Both the position numbers and the translations under genes were made by a program. A DNA stretch of 64,000 nucleotides, from contig NZ_CP059162.1 in NCBI RefSeq assembly GCF_013466605.1, forward strand, positions 744,001 through 808,000, written 5' to 3'. Source of the DNA: Pseudomonas chlororaphis subsp. aurantiaca. Its GTDB lineage: Bacteria > Pseudomonadota > Gammaproteobacteria > Pseudomonadales > Pseudomonadaceae. Within the stretch, counting starts at the first letter, position 1. Each line of letters begins with the position of its first letter. The notes under the pieces are model-generated. The model worked only from the letters and a program-made list of their open reading frames with translations, was not told where the DNA came from and did no database searches. Positions 20,876 through 29,780 of this stretch are shown one piece after another.

Positions 20876-21624
20876 TGAGCGACCGTCATTTCGACCAGCT
20901 GGCGACCCGTTTCGCGGAAAAAATCTACGGCGGCGCCAAGGGCGCGATCCGCCTGGCGGTGCTCCAGGCCGACCTGGCCGAAGCCTTGCCGGACCGGCCG
21001 CTGCGAGTGCTGGATATCGGCGCCGGGCTGGGGCACATGTCGTTGTGGCTGGCCCAGCGGGGCCACCAGGTGACCCTGGCCGAGCCGGCCGAACCGATGC
21101 TCGAAGGCGCCCGCCAGCGCTTCGCCGAGGCCGGCCAGCAGGCGACCTTTATCCAGGCGCCCTGGCAGGACCTGCTGGGCCAGCTCACCGAACCCTATGA
21201 CCTGGTGCTGTGCCACGCGGTGCTGGAATGGCTGGCTGAACCCCACGCGATCCTGCCGGTGCTGCATCAACTGATCACTCAGGACGGCTGGCTGTCGCTG
21301 GCGTTCTACAACCGCGATGCGCTGATCTATCGCAACCTGCTCAAGGGCCACTTTCGCAAGATGCGCAAGAACGACATGGCCGGCGAGAAGCAGAGCCTGA
21401 CCCCGCAACAGCCCCTCGATCCACGGGAGCTGGTGGCGCAACTCGACGGCTTGTGGCGGGTCGAAACCCAGAGCGGGGTACGGGTTTTCCATGACTACAT
21501 GCCAGTGGAATTCCAGGCCCGCGCCGAGTTGCTGGATCTGTTGGAAATGGAATTGGCCTATCGTCGTCACCCAAGCTTTGCCGGGCTTGGGCGTTACCTG
21601 CACTGGATTTGCCGTCCGGTCTGA
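20875..21624 (+). CDS. cmoM: tRNA 5-carboxymethoxyuridine methyltransferase
   Basis: Methylates cmo5U at the wobble position of certain tRNAs to mcmo5U. The 249-residue SAM-dependent enzyme has the class I motif VLDIGAGLGHMSLWLAQRGH and the CmoM-typical start (DRHFDQLATRFAEKIYGGAKG), HAVLEWLAEP and GVRVFHDYM. These align well with E. coli CmoM (formerly SmtA/YcbD). The ATG at 20875 overlaps the stop of the MazG-like gene; an upstream extension of the frame is not needed. Confidence 0.93.
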   Translation: MSDRHFDQLATRFAEKIYGGAKGAIRLAVLQADLAEALPDRPLRVLDIGAGLGHMSLWLAQRGHQVTLAEPAEPMLEGARQRFAEAGQQATFIQAPWQDLLGQLTEPYDLVLCHAVLEWLAEPHAILPVLHQLITQDGWLSLAFYNRDALIYRNLLKGHFRKMRKNDMAGEKQSLTPQQPLDPRELVAQLDGLWRVETQSGVRVFHDYMPVEFQARAELLDLLEMELAYRRHPSFAGLGRYLHWICRPV

Positions 21625-21636
21625 ACGGAGCCTGAA

Positions 21637-22248
21637 ATGAAACGCCACGCTGGTTTGCTTGTGCTTTCCCTGGGGCTGGCGGCCTGCCAGAGCCCCAACC
21701 CCTATGTCGCCAGTTCCAATCCGTTGCCACCGGCGCCCCCGCAGGCGGCCGGGACCTTCGACCGCAGCGCCTATCCGGCGCCCCAGCGCGACTATGGCCG
21801 CTATCGCAGCTGGGCCTGGCTCAACGGGCGCCTGCCCAATGGCTCGGCCTGGGCCGATTCGGCGCAGGTTGCCGAGGCGGTCAGCAACGCCCTCGACCAG
21901 CGCGGCCTGCGCCCGCGGCACGACAACCGCCCGGCGGACCTGTGGGTCAGCGCCGACCTGCACTTGGAAAAGCGCCTGCGCCAGGTGCAGGACGACTACG
22001 GCTACGGTTACGGAGGTTATGGCTACAACCGCTACGGCCCCGGCTACGGCATGTACAACACGGTGCCGGTGGTGCGTACCTACGAGGTGGAAGTCGTGGT
22101 CGTGCGGGTCAACCTGTTCGACGGCGGCAGCGGCCAGCCGGTGTGGAGCGCCAGCGCGGAAACCTCGAGCCAGGGCAGCCTGAGCGAGCGCGCCGATGCG
22201 TTGCGCGAGGCTGTGGAAAAGGCCATGGCGGCGTATCCTCCTAGTTAG
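21637..22248 (+). CDS. DUF4136 lipoprotein, first copy
   Basis: A 203-residue lipoprotein (LSLGLAAC lipobox, Cys16) with a DUF4136 domain: [55 protein letters not shown] Tyr/Gly-rich insert ([18 protein letters not shown]) lies in the middle. The residue after the lipid Cys is Gln, so outer-membrane sorting is likely. The ATG follows GGAG, 12 bases after cmoM. Role unknown; the family is common in Pseudomonas envelopes. It is a paralogue of the next gene. Confidence 0.85.
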   Translation: MKRHAGLLVLSLGLAACQSPNPYVASSNPLPPAPPQAAGTFDRSAYPAPQRDYGRYRSWAWLNGRLPNGSAWADSAQVAEAVSNALDQRGLRPRHDNRPADLWVSADLHLEKRLRQVQDDYGYGYGGYGYNRYGPGYGMYNTVPVVRTYEVEVVVVRVNLFDGGSGQPVWSASAETSSQGSLSERADALREAVEKAMAAYPPS

Positions 22249-22261
22249 GCTCCGTACGAGG

Positions 22262-22335
22262 CTGCACGCTGGGCTGGGTTGAAAACAGGCTTGCCCTGAC
22301 CTTCGCTCACCGACTTTCGTACAGACCCTGGCGAC
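22262..22335. other. Short imperfect dyad between the DUF4136 genes
   Basis: CCGTACGAGGCTG near the left end and TTTCGTACAGACC near the right end are weakly inverse, and the interior GAAAACAGGCTTGCC...CCTTCGCTC resembles parts of the element at 45373-45519. It could be a decayed copy of that element. Evidence is only visual similarity. Confidence 0.3.
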
Positions 22336-22372
22336 ATCCCTTCAGGTGCATTTGCTCTTCTGGAGACACATC

Positions 22373-22930
22373 ATGTTCCGCCCTCTTGCTTTACTGGCCC
22401 TGGCCGCGCTGCTCAGCGCCTGCGCCGCCAACCAGGTCAATCATGACTTCGACGCCAGTCGCGACTTCGCTGCCTATCGCAGCTGGAGCTTCAAGGAACC
22501 CGCCCTGCAATACCGCCCCGACGATCCGCGGATCAAGAGCGACCTGACCGAACAGCGCATCCGCCAGGCGGTCAGCGATCAACTGGACCAGCGCGGCCTG
22601 CGTCCGGCCGCGGCAGGCAAAAAGGCTGATCTCAACGTCCAGACTTACCTGATCGTCGAGAACCGCCAGCAGCAGGTCACCACCAATTACGGCGGTGGCT
22701 GGGGTGGCCCGTGGAACGGCTACTGGGGCGCACCGATGTACAACGAAACCCGCAACATCACCTACAAGGTCGCCACCATCCAGATCGACCTGCTCGATGG
22801 CAAGGACGGCAAGCTGGTGTGGCGCGGCAGCGACGAGCAGATACTCAGCAGCACGCCCAAACCCGCCGATCGCAGCACGGCGATCAGGGAGACCGTCGGC
22901 CGGATCCTGGCGAACTATCCGCCCAGGTAA
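22373..22930 (+). CDS. DUF4136 lipoprotein, second copy
   Basis: A 185-residue lipoprotein (LAALLSAC lipobox) with the DUF4136 pattern: [67 protein letters not shown], and an aromatic Gly-rich insert (NYGGGWGGPWNGYWG) at the place where the first copy has its Tyr/Gly insert. The frame opens at 22346, but the ATG at 22373 begins the signal peptide and follows GGAG. A tandem duplication with the preceding gene is inferred from shared layout. Confidence 0.87.
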   Translation: MFRPLALLALAALLSACAANQVNHDFDASRDFAAYRSWSFKEPALQYRPDDPRIKSDLTEQRIRQAVSDQLDQRGLRPAAAGKKADLNVQTYLIVENRQQQVTTNYGGGWGGPWNGYWGAPMYNETRNITYKVATIQIDLLDGKDGKLVWRGSDEQILSSTPKPADRSTAIRETVGRILANYPPR

Positions 22931-22998
22931 GTCGCTGCATTCCACCACGGGGCGAGGGCGGCACGGCCCCTCGCCGCGACACGGCCCGCTTCCCCAAC

Positions 22999-23025
22999 AC
23001 AACGCTGGCAGGTCGCCAGCGTTGT
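22999..23025 (+). terminator. Hairpin after the DUF4136 pair
   Basis: ACAACGCTGGC-AGGTC-GCCAGCGTTGT is a perfect 11-bp stem with a 5-base loop. A second GC-rich stem lies just upstream at 22958-22981. There is no long T-run, so efficiency as an intrinsic terminator is uncertain. Confidence 0.65.
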
Positions 23026-23098
23026 ATTGCAGCCTTGACTACACTCCTTTCACCCAGCGGAGGTTGCGCCCGGCGGTGCGCCGGCAAAGGAGTGCTCC

Positions 23099-25039
23099 AT
23101 GTTTCCCCGCACACAGTTTTCCGGACCGGCTCGGCAGCGTGGCGCTATTGGTCTGATAGGGGCGCTGGCCTTGGGCACGGCGGTATTGTGCACGCTGGTG
23201 GTGGTCGACAGCGGGCGCCTGTACCTGGATCAGCGCGAGTTGCAACGGGTGGCCGATAACGCTGCGCTGGAGGCAGTGGCGCGGGGCGGCAATTGCCTGG
23301 CGGGGAGCAGCGCGGATAGGTATGCGAAAGAAAGCGCGGCGCGCAACGGCTTTGCGGTGGGAGACGGCAGACCGCTGACCGCCACCTGCGGCTCGCTGCA
23401 GACCGGTGCCGACAACCTGCGCACCTTCAGCCCCAATGCCAGCCAGGCCAGCGCCATCCGGGTGGTGGTCAGTGAAGCGGTGCCCACCAGCATCGCCCTC
23501 GGCATAACCAATCTGTTTTCCGACAATCCCGTCAGCGCCACGACTTCATTGAGTGCCACGGCGGTGGCGGCTCAGCCCAAGCCGCCGCTGGCGCAATTGA
23601 CGATTCGCAGCACATTGGTCGATCTCAATCTGTTGAACGGGGCCCTCGGTGGCCTGGCGGGTAGCGCGATCAATGTCAGCCTGCTCGGTTGGCAAGGCCT
23701 GGTCGATACCGACATCAGCCTGCTGAGTTACCTGAATCAGCTGGCCATCGACCTGAATGTGAGCGCCGGAAATTACAGTGAACTGCTCGACGTCGATACC
23801 GACATTACCCAACTGCTCCAGACCGCCATCAGCGTGGCCCAGAGAAATGGCGCCACCCTCGAGGTGCTGACAGCCCTGGGCAGCATCAAGGCCGCTGCGA
23901 TCAATACGGTCCCGGTGAAACTGGGTGACCTGTTGAAGTTGCAGACCGGCACCGCGGACGCCGGGCTGGATGCCAACGTTCAGTTGCTGAGTCTGGTCGA
24001 GGCCTTCCTGCAACTGGCCAGCAGCCAGAGCGCCGCGGCCGTCGAGCTGCCGGTGGATGTATTGGGGCTGGCGGGCGTCACCACCCGGGTCAAGATCGTC
24101 TCACCTCCCGAGTTCGCCATCGGCAACCCGGAACTGGCCGCCGCCGACCCGCTGGGGCCCAATCGCATTTATGTGCGTACTGCCCAGGTGCGTGCGTTGC
24201 TGAGCGTGGATCTCTCGCTGATAAACACCGTGTTGCAGGCGGTGAATGCCTTGCTGTCGCCGGTGGTGGTCACGCTCAATACGGTGCTTAGCCTCAATCT
24301 CAGTTGTGTGTCCGGTGGCCCCTGCGTAAAGACCGACCTGCTGATCCTGCCGGACGGCGCGAACCTGGATATCAGCCTTGAGGTGGCGGCCGGCGACAGC
24401 CATGTCACTGGCTATACCTGCGTCAGCGACAGCGACAACAGCCTTTCCGTCGACACCACTACCTCCGCGGTCAAGCTCAAGGTCGGGCGGGTGGACGCGA
24501 GCAACTGGGCGTCTTCGACCGCTCAGGTCAGCGTGAGCCCGTTGCCGCTGGTGGATATCGGCGCGAGGACCTGCCAGGGGCTGTCTGGTCCTTGTGGGGC
24601 ACGTACCCCGTTTGCCGGCGGCGGCAGCGAGTTGATGATCGACGTGCCGGGTGCTGACACGTGGATCGCCGGCACCCACGAGCCGAATTTCACCTTCGTC
24701 AATCCACCGAAAATGAAGCAGGAGCTGGCGGACGACGATTGGCACAGCGTGACGGCGGCCAATGTGGTCAGCAGCCTGCGTGCGTCGCTGACCGGCATCT
24801 CGCTGATTCAGCATCCTCCCACCATCGGCAACCTGCTTGGCGTAGTGCTCAATACCTTGCTGTCGGCGTTGAACGGCGTGGTCGGCCTGCTGGCCACGGC
24901 TATCGGCGCCTTGCTCGGTCCGTTGCTGGACCCGCTGCTGAACAATGTCCTGGCGGTATTGGGCATCGATCTGGGTAAGGTGGAGGTGGGCGCCAACCTC
25001 AGTTGCGGACAGACCGGCCGGGCTTACCTGGTGATCTGA
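23099..25039 (+). CDS. tadG: Tad pilus assembly protein TadG
   Basis: Pseudopilin-like/anchor protein of the Flp pilus system. The 646-residue protein has the TadG N-terminal pattern: a positively charged start, a long membrane helix (GLIGALALGTAVLCTLVVVD) and SGRLYLDQRELQRVADNAAL. A long extracytoplasmic region follows, rich in Leu, Val, Asn and Thr (for example LLGWQGLVDTDISLLSYLNQ), typical of Pseudomonas TadG, and no von Willebrand A metal site was found. The C-terminus is hydrophobic (LLATAIGALLGPLLDPLL). Its last 16 bases overlap the end of pprA on the other strand. Unlike P. aeruginosa, where tadG lies between pprB and tadD, here it is at the far side of pprA. Confidence 0.85.
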   Translation: MFPRTQFSGPARQRGAIGLIGALALGTAVLCTLVVVDSGRLYLDQRELQRVADNAALEAVARGGNCLAGSSADRYAKESAARNGFAVGDGRPLTATCGSLQTGADNLRTFSPNASQASAIRVVVSEAVPTSIALGITNLFSDNPVSATTSLSATAVAAQPKPPLAQLTIRSTLVDLNLLNGALGGLAGSAINVSLLGWQGLVDTDISLLSYLNQLAIDLNVSAGNYSELLDVDTDITQLLQTAISVAQRNGATLEVLTALGSIKAAAINTVPVKLGDLLKLQTGTADAGLDANVQLLSLVEAFLQLASSQSAAAVELPVDVLGLAGVTTRVKIVSPPEFAIGNPELAAADPLGPNRIYVRTAQVRALLSVDLSLINTVLQAVNALLSPVVVTLNTVLSLNLSCVSGGPCVKTDLLILPDGANLDISLEVAAGDSHVTGYTCVSDSDNSLSVDTTTSAVKLKVGRVDASNWASSTAQVSVSPLPLVDIGARTCQGLSGPCGARTPFAGGGSELMIDVPGADTWIAGTHEPNFTFVNPPKMKQELADDDWHSVTAANVVSSLRASLTGISLIQHPPTIGNLLGVVLNTLLSALNGVVGLLATAIGALLGPLLDPLLNNVLAVLGIDLGKVEVGANLSCGQTGRAYLVI

Positions 25040-27792
25040 TCGCGCTGTACCAGCGGCAGTTCGATGCAGAAACAAGCGCCTTCGCCGGTGTTGCTGACGC
25101 TCAGGCGCCCGCTCATGTTCTCGACTATGCCGTAGCTCACCGAGAGCCCGAGCCCGGTGCCCACGCCGACCGGCTTGGTGGTAAAGAAGGGCTCGAAGAT
25201 GCGCCCCAGCAGGCGCGGGTCTATGCCGCCGGCATTGTCTTCGACCAGCAGCCGCACCCGCTGCGCGTCATGCTCGGCGCGTATCGCGATCCACGGTCGC
25301 AAGTCCGGATCCTGCTCGCGCCGGCCGAGCAGCGCGTCCCGGGCATTGACCAGCAGGTTGATCAAGACTTGCTCAAGCTGATCGACATGGCCGCGGACCT
25401 GCACCTTGAAGTCGATTGGCGCGATACGCAATTCAACGCCCTTGCCGCGCATGCCATCGGCCAGCAGCGACAGGCAGCCTTCCATCGCCTGGGCCGGGTC
25501 GAAAGGTTGTTGCTCGATCTCCGAGCTGCGGCCAAACACCCGCATATGGTCCACCACCCGGCCGGCCCGCTGGACCTGGGCATCGATGCGCTTGAGCTTG
25601 TCCTGCAGGTAGTCGAGCTGCACGTCGCCGCTGTTCAGGCGCTTGAGCACGTTGACGATGGCCATGCGCATGACATTCAGCGGCTGGTTGATTTCATGGG
25701 CCAGCCCGGTGGCCATTTCGCCCAGGGTGGCCATCTTCGCGCTTTGCATCAGTTGCAGCTGGGAGCGGCGGACTTCGGTGTTGTCGCGGCCGACGGCCTG
25801 GATCTCCCGCAGGCGCCCTTGCGCGTCGAATACCCCGCGGTCGGACCAGACCCACCAGGCATGTTCGCGCCCCGGCAGTTGCAGGTTGATTTCCGCGGTG
25901 CTGACCGGAAGTTCCGGGGTCAGCTGGCGGATGCGTTGCACGAAGGCGGCGTGTTGTTCGGCGGACAGCCAGTCACCCAGGTTGGCCCCGGCCAGTTGTT
26001 CGGGCGGGCATTCCAGGTAGGTCGCCAGGGGCCGGTTGCCGAAGGTCAGGGTCAGGTCGGGCAGGTAGCGGCAGATCATCGCCGGGGAGTCTTCCACCAG
26101 GATCCGGTAGCGCTCCTCGCTGAGTCGTATCTGCTCGGCGGCCAGGGTGGCGTCGGTGACGTCCAGCCACAGGCCGACGGCCTCGACCGGCATGCCCAGG
26201 TCGTCGCGCAGCAGCCTGGCCTCGTCGAGCACCCAGTGGTATTCGCCACGGCTGTCGAGCAGGCGGTAGCGGCTGCGCACCGCGCCTTCGCGCAGCAGTT
26301 GCCGGTTGCGTTCGAAGTAGCGGTCGCGGTCGTCGGCATGCACCCGTTCCGCCAGGGCGCCATCGTTACAGTCGTTCAGGCTCCAGCCGAGCAACGGCTG
26401 CAGGCTGTCGCTGAAAAACGTTGGTTGCAGTGCGCCCTCGACATAGCGCTGGACATAGATCACCGCCGGCGAATGGGCGATCAGGTTGTCCAGCCGGGCG
26501 TGGGCCGCGGCGGCCTGTTGTTCCTGGTTCTTGATGTCGCTGATGTCCAGCATGAAGCCGACAAAACGCTGGTTCTGGCCAATGCCCAGGGCCTGCCCCT
26601 GCAGGCGGTACCAGATGGCCGGCAGCTGCGGATCGGCCCGCTGCAAGCGTACGCAGAGCAGCAGGGGTTTGCCCTGTCGCAACTCCTGCAGGCGGCTGCT
26701 CAGCTCCTGGCGATCGGCGGGGTGAATCAGCGCCAGCCAGGCCGGCAGCGACAAGCGCCGGGTCTGGGGTTCCAGCAACAGGTTGAGGGCCAGCTGCGGC
26801 GCCAGCTGGATCTCGTTGTTTTGCGGGAACAGCTCCCACCAACCGGTGCCGAGCAAACCTTGCAGGGCTTCCAGGCGCTCCAGCTGGTGATGGTGCTGTT
26901 GTTCGCGCAAGCGCCCGAGCAGGGGCCCGGCCAGTGCGGCGCTCAATTGCAGCCAATCCCGCTCGCTCAACTGCGGTGCCAGCTGGCGCATCGGGTAGAA
27001 ACCGCAGAGCAGCCAGGCCGCGACGCCGTGATCGTCGCGAAAGGGCACGACAAAGCCCTCGCTGTTGCCGAACGCACGTTGCAGGCGCGGATGGTCGCCG
27101 AGGCCTTGGGTGAAGGTCAGCGACTGCGGGGCATTGCCGTTCAGGCTGTCCAGCCCGGTGCCCAGGACCTGGCCCTTGTGCCACAGCTGCGGTGCATCGG
27201 GGGCCTGATACAGGCCATGGATGTACCAGCCCTGTTCCTGGTCGTCGAGCAGCGCCAGGGCGAGGCAGGGGATATGCCAGTGCTGGGCCAGGGCATGGAG
27301 TTGCTCATGCAGCACCTCGGGCAGGCGGAAGAGGCTGCACAGGCGCAGTTGCTCGCTGATCTGCGCCGCGAACTGCTGGCAGTCCTGGCGTTGCTGCGCC
27401 TGCTGGCGCTCCAGCAGCAGGTCGCCGATATCCAGCAGGTGCAGGAGCCAGCCTTGGGTGGACGGTTGCACCCAGCCGCGCAGGTGCAGGGTTTGCCCGC
27501 CAGCACCCTGGAAGTCCAGGTCGAGCACATGCCCCTGCCAGTCGCCAGGGCTGCCTTCGACGCTCAGCGCGCTATGCGCCAGCAGGTAGTCCAGCAGCGG
27601 CGCCGGTCCCTCGGCGGACGGTGGCTGGGCCAGGGCGTGACGCAGCGGGCCGGTCATTTGCAGCACCTGGGCGTTGTGGTCCAGATGCACCAGCAGGCCG
27701 ACCCCGGGCGTGGCCAGGGGTGGTGCGGGAGGAAGCGCCTGGGGCGTGGTGCGGCCGAGAAAACGCCCGAGGAGTTTTTCGCCCGAGCTCAA
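25024..27792 (-). CDS. pprA: PprA-type sensor histidine kinase
   Basis: Sensor of the PprA/PprB system, which in P. aeruginosa controls Flp pili and other attachment factors. The 922-residue protein has no obvious membrane segment. Its N-terminal half has PAS-like regions, the clearest around residues 440-690 (IVYVQRY-like and YRILVEDSPAMICRYLPDLT segments). It also has an HisKA helix with LAHEINQPLNV (His699), and an HATPase domain with LINLLVNARDALL, DNAGGID and GTGLGLSVSYGIV. Its ATG overlaps the stop of the TadF-like gene (ATGA), so the two are translationally coupled. Assignment rests on domain layout plus the adjacent pprB, fppA and tad genes. Confidence 0.88.
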   Translation of the reverse strand: MSSGEKLLGRFLGRTTPQALPPAPPLATPGVGLLVHLDHNAQVLQMTGPLRHALAQPPSAEGPAPLLDYLLAHSALSVEGSPGDWQGHVLDLDFQGAGGQTLHLRGWVQPSTQGWLLHLLDIGDLLLERQQAQQRQDCQQFAAQISEQLRLCSLFRLPEVLHEQLHALAQHWHIPCLALALLDDQEQGWYIHGLYQAPDAPQLWHKGQVLGTGLDSLNGNAPQSLTFTQGLGDHPRLQRAFGNSEGFVVPFRDDHGVAAWLLCGFYPMRQLAPQLSERDWLQLSAALAGPLLGRLREQQHHHQLERLEALQGLLGTGWWELFPQNNEIQLAPQLALNLLLEPQTRRLSLPAWLALIHPADRQELSSRLQELRQGKPLLLCVRLQRADPQLPAIWYRLQGQALGIGQNQRFVGFMLDISDIKNQEQQAAAAHARLDNLIAHSPAVIYVQRYVEGALQPTFFSDSLQPLLGWSLNDCNDGALAERVHADDRDRYFERNRQLLREGAVRSRYRLLDSRGEYHWVLDEARLLRDDLGMPVEAVGLWLDVTDATLAAEQIRLSEERYRILVEDSPAMICRYLPDLTLTFGNRPLATYLECPPEQLAGANLGDWLSAEQHAAFVQRIRQLTPELPVSTAEINLQLPGREHAWWVWSDRGVFDAQGRLREIQAVGRDNTEVRRSQLQLMQSAKMATLGEMATGLAHEINQPLNVMRMAIVNVLKRLNSGDVQLDYLQDKLKRIDAQVQRAGRVVDHMRVFGRSSEIEQQPFDPAQAMEGCLSLLADGMRGKGVELRIAPIDFKVQVRGHVDQLEQVLINLLVNARDALLGRREQDPDLRPWIAIRAEHDAQRVRLLVEDNAGGIDPRLLGRIFEPFFTTKPVGVGTGLGLSVSYGIVENMSGRLSVSNTGEGACFCIELPLVQRDQITR

Positions 27793-28235
27793 AATTGCAG
27801 ACTCGACTGAGCGCTGAGGTTCGCGGGCAGGGCGGGCACGCTGCCCATGCCCGGCAGCACCAGGAAGGGGATGACCTGCCTGAGCTTGTCGGTGGAGTAG
27901 TGGACACGCACCGTGAGCAGGCCGCCCACGTAAGTCACGCTGGCATCGCTGGCGCTGTTGGCGTCGAAGTCGAAGGCCTGCGGAATCCAGGTCAGTTGCT
28001 CGCGCAAGGTGTCCTTCGCGCGTGCTATCAGGGCGGCGTCATAACCGGGCGTGGCGGGGTCCAGGGCGACGCTGCGCCGCACCGCTTCGGCAGTCGCCTT
28101 ATTGAAGGACTGCACCATCAACAGCGGCACGCTGTAGCTGACCAGGCCATAAAACACGGCGAAAAAAATGATGAAGACCATGGCGAACTCGATGGCCACG
28201 GCACCTTTTTGTTTTCCAGGCAGGTTCACTTTCAC
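27789..28235 (-). CDS. tadF: TadE/TadF-like minor pseudopilin
   Basis: A 148-residue protein with a short basic leader, then GAVAIEFAMVFIIFFAVFYG, which has the pseudopilin signature: Gly, Glu five residues later, then a long hydrophobic helix. FppA next door would be its peptidase. The frame begins at a GTG (28235). It overlaps pprA by four bases. In P. aeruginosa the gene between pprA and fppA is annotated tadF; the sequence alone would also fit TadE. Confidence 0.8.
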   Translation of the reverse strand: MKVNLPGKQKGAVAIEFAMVFIIFFAVFYGLVSYSVPLLMVQSFNKATAEAVRRSVALDPATPGYDAALIARAKDTLREQLTWIPQAFDFDANSASDASVTYVGGLLTVRVHYSTDKLRQVIPFLVLPGMGSVPALPANLSAQSSLQF

Positions 28236-28310
28236 GGCGGCGTCTACCCTGACTGCTAGTGGGTCATGTCAGCATAGGATCATTCAGCCAGAAGGGATGT
28301 TTTTTAACCG

Positions 28311-28781
28311 ATGCAACATTGGATTCTATTGGCTTGGCTGGGGCTGTGTGCGGTGCAGGATGTCCGCCAGCGTCATCTCGCAAACGGCTTGACCCTGGGT
28401 GTCGCGCTGCTGGCGCTGGGTTACTTGCTATGGGCCGGCAACACCTGGCTGGGAGCCGACGCGGTGGAAGGGGGCAGGGCGCTGTTGCTGGCGTTGCTGC
28501 TGACCGTGCCGGGCTATGTGCTGGGCCGGATGGGCGGCGGTGACGTGAAACTCCTGGCGGCCCTGGGGCTGGCGTCCGACCCCTTGCACCTGCTGGGTAC
28601 CTTCATCGGTGCCGCGTTGGCCAGCGGCCTGTGGTGGCTGCTTGCGCCCAGGCTGTTGCCCGCTCTCGACCAGCCGCTGGCAAGGCCCTTGCGCCACCTC
28701 GATCCGCGGCAGGGGCAAAAGTACGCCTTTGCCCCTTTTGTCCTTGTCGGCATGGCCCTGACCCTGCTGTGGATCCGCTAG
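28311..28781 (+). CDS. fppA: Flp prepilin peptidase (TadV/CpaA family)
   Basis: Inner-membrane aspartyl peptidase that cleaves and matures Flp and the TadE/F pseudopilins. At 156 residues it has several membrane helices, the first catalytic Asp in VQDVRQRHLAN (about residue 17) and the second in GRMGGGDVKLLAALGL, the GxGD-type motif. It lacks the N-methyltransferase domain of PilD, as expected for this family. It is divergent from tadF with a 75-base gap and followed by pprB on the same strand. Confidence 0.92.
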   Translation: MQHWILLAWLGLCAVQDVRQRHLANGLTLGVALLALGYLLWAGNTWLGADAVEGGRALLLALLLTVPGYVLGRMGGGDVKLLAALGLASDPLHLLGTFIGAALASGLWWLLAPRLLPALDQPLARPLRHLDPRQGQKYAFAPFVLVGMALTLLWIR

Positions 28782-28905
28782 TCGTCGTGCCATCTATCTC
28801 TATGTACATAGTCGGAAAGTAGTCTACGTTTATCCTGTACCTGCCCGAAGTGGACGCGGCAGGGCAGGAGCATTCGTCTTGGGCTTGCCAGGCATGGAGT
28901 TGCGC

Positions 28906-29697
28906 GTGAACAAGCTTGTATCCCGCATCAAAGTACTCGTGGTCGACGACCAGTCGCTGATAGTCGAAGAGCTTTGCGAGTTTCTTGAAGGCAGCGGTTA
29001 TCGTTGCGTCCCTTGTGAGTCCAGCCGTCAGGCGATCCAGCAGTTCAATGAAGATGCCGAAATCGGCCTGGTACTGTGCGACCTGCGCATGCCCGATCTC
29101 GATGGCATCCAGTTGGTGCAGGAACTGCAGCGCATCGCCGGCAAGCATCGGGTCTTCGAAGCCATCATGCTCACCGGCCAGGCCGACAAGCAGGATGTGA
29201 TCAAGGCCTTGCGCGCCGGCATCGCCGACTACTACCAGAAACCGATCGACCTCGATGAACTGCTGGTCGGCCTGCAACGCCAGGAAGCGACCTTGCAGGA
29301 GCGGCAGAAAAACCTGCAGCTGGGGCATCTGAACCAGAAGCTGCAATTCCTTTCCGAATCCATCGACGACCTTTACCAGGATCTGGACAAAGTGCGTCGC
29401 GCGCCACTCGCACCACCGACGACGCAGGCGTCGGACAAGGGCGGCGGCGAGGGGGAGCAGAGCGAAATCCCGGCGATCTTCAGCCAGCTGTCGCCCCGGC
29501 AACTGGATGTGGCTCGCCTGGTGGGCAAGGGGCAGACCAACTACCAGATCGCCTGTGAACTGGGGATCACGGAAAACACCGTGAAGCTCTATGTGTCCCA
29601 GGTGCTGCGCCTGACCCATATGCACAATCGCACCCAATTGGCGTTGGCGCTGGCACCCAGCAACTCGGGGTTGCGCCAGCGCGTGACCGCGCACTGA
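28906..29697 (+). CDS. pprB: PprB-type response regulator
   Basis: DNA-binding response regulator of the PprA kinase. The protein (263 residues from the GTG) has a receiver domain with DD14-15, phosphoacceptor Asp59 (LVLCDLRMP), Thr in MLTGQAD and Lys in YYQKPID. A coiled linker with QERQKNLQLG follows, and then a LuxR/GerE HTH domain (LSPRQLDVARLVGKGQTNYQ). The GTG at 28906 follows GGAG seven bases upstream and gives the compact start MNKLVSRIKVLVVDD; ATG 28894 and TTG 28879 are alternatives. In P. aeruginosa PprB activates tad, cupE and bapA genes; the same role is likely here. Confidence 0.9.
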   Translation: MNKLVSRIKVLVVDDQSLIVEELCEFLEGSGYRCVPCESSRQAIQQFNEDAEIGLVLCDLRMPDLDGIQLVQELQRIAGKHRVFEAIMLTGQADKQDVIKALRAGIADYYQKPIDLDELLVGLQRQEATLQERQKNLQLGHLNQKLQFLSESIDDLYQDLDKVRRAPLAPPTTQASDKGGGEGEQSEIPAIFSQLSPRQLDVARLVGKGQTNYQIACELGITENTVKLYVSQVLRLTHMHNRTQLALALAPSNSGLRQRVTAH

Positions 29698-29708
29698 TCC
29701 CTCTCGAC

Positions 29709-29746
29709 ACGCAGCAAATCCCGGTAGCCCCGAGGGTTTGCTGCGT
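29709..29746. terminator. Hairpin between convergent pprB and tadC
   Basis: ACGCAGCAAATCCC and GGGTTTGCTGCGT form a 13-bp stem with one G-T pair around an 11-base loop. It lies in the 83-base convergent gap, the natural place for a shared terminator, but no T-run is present. Confidence 0.6.
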
Positions 29747-29780
29747 CCTGCAGGCCAGCTTTTACGCTGCTTCCTTCTAC

